Source: Cliona cf. orientalis
Lineage: Eukaryota; Porifera; Demospongiae; Clionaida; Clionaidae
Length of the DNA: 64,000 nucleotides
NCBI GenBank assembly: GCA_963930775.1
Contig: OZ005706.1
Coordinates: 4,826,545-4,890,544, forward strand
Direction: 5' to 3'
Part shown: positions 63,442-64,000 of the stretch, in pieces
Position numbering within the stretch: the stretch's first letter is position 1
How the letters are laid out: each line of letters opens with the position of its first letter
Notes under the pieces: generated by a model
Database searches by the model: none
What the model was told of the DNA's origin: nothing
Seen by the model: only the letters and a program-made list of their open reading frames with translations
Program-made: the position numbers and the translations under genes

Positions 63442-63609
63442 TACCGTAAATCACGAATATTTCGTTGTTAAAATATTTTCGGACAGCCTGGCTTGTGCGA
63501 AAATTAAACGCATGAAAATGCACGCGCAATATTAACGATAATGCGGTACAGGGTCGTTTGTCCAAAAATTATTGAAATTTATCACATGAAATATTCACGA
63601 TTTACGGTA
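63442..63609. mobile_element. MITE-like element with TACCGTAAATC ends
   Basis: The left end TACCGTAAATCACGAATATT pairs with inverted TACCGTAAATCGTGAATATT at the right, with two mismatches in the first 20. It is 168 bp. It contains ATTAACGATAATGCGGTAC and GGGTCGTT as in 60531-60703. It is in the intron after TRAPPC13 exon 11. Confidence 0.8.
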
Positions 63610-64000
63610 CAGTGGAACCCTAGAGCTCTAATCCAGACACCCTGGGATCTCATTGTACCAGTGGCTGGATTACAAAAGTGTTCTCTGTTCAGAGGTTATA
63701 GATAAACCAATACTATATTAGCTAATGATTTTCAGGTGTGTGTACGTTCTTTATGGTCTTCCTGCTATGTGGCAATAGGTACACTAGCCAAGTAGCCACT
63801 TACAAGGCGTGATCTACATGTACTGTGTTGTGTGCATCAAGCAGAAGTTATAGCTGTCTTCCTGGTTGTGAGCCTTCTTGATTAAGGCACAGTGCAAATG
63901 AATGCTGCAGTGATTGCAAGTTGATACATAAATCTGGTACATCTACTTATTTGAAATCTGAATAATGACCATTACCTGCCTGTATGGACAATTGTGAACA
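63610..64000 (+). other. TRAPPC13 intron after the last visible exon
   Basis: No segment resembling the final TRAPPC13 exon is found here, so the gene continues past the window. No other feature seen. Confidence 0.45.

Overview
The window looks like a piece of a metazoan genome, most likely a sponge (demosponge). The evidence is AT-rich DNA, short GT-AG introns, a NACHT-WD40 gene, a TRAPPC13 gene, a tandem family of Cys-rich multi-pass membrane proteins, and a very dense load of small inverted-repeat elements. No bacterial operons, CRISPR arrays or rRNA genes are visible. The species assignment is inference; the gene families are read from the sequence.

Left part (1-8421, + strand): repeat-rich DNA, then a four-exon NWD1-like NACHT/WD40 gene (1602-8421, 1585 aa) with an intact reading frame through every splice site. 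Middle left (9986-25950): two paralogous three-exon genes on the minus strand (9986-10817 and 20182-21124) encode small secreted proteins whose second half has an aegerolysin-like motif. Between them lie a scrambled, stop-containing set of paraplegin (SPG7)-like exons, a 393-bp tandem array, and a roughly 2-kb segmental duplication (16465-18900 and 22920-24930). Each duplicate copy carries a short signal-peptide ORF preceded, at the same distance, by a 135-150-bp tandem array.

Middle (26335-33814, minus strand): three tandem paralogues of a signal peptide + Cys-rich + about 9-10 TM protein, all disrupted. One of them is broken by a 35-bp near-palindrome flanked by a perfect 7-bp duplication.

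Right half (34816 to the window end, + strand): TRAPPC13 spread over 11 visible exons (400 codons, C-terminus beyond the window). Two giant introns (8.6 and 14.4 kb) hold nested material, mostly on the minus strand: a broken IS630-like DDE transposase, an unrecognised broken gene, a psq-HTH fragment, a Helitron-type N-terminal ORF with a coding minisatellite, a SAP + Arg/Ser-rich + OB-fold (RPA-like) ORF, DIRS-like Gag/RT remnants, a Ty3/Gypsy integrase tail with a putative LTR, and a large DDE-like gene with two in-frame stops and frameshifts.

A recurring theme is short non-autonomous elements whose ends read TACCGTA...TACGGTA although their interiors differ. At least seven lie in the window, including one starting 17 bp after a TRAPPC13 exon and one inside an intron of a secreted-protein gene. 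The host genes keep clean frames across these insertions, while most element-encoded ORFs are broken.
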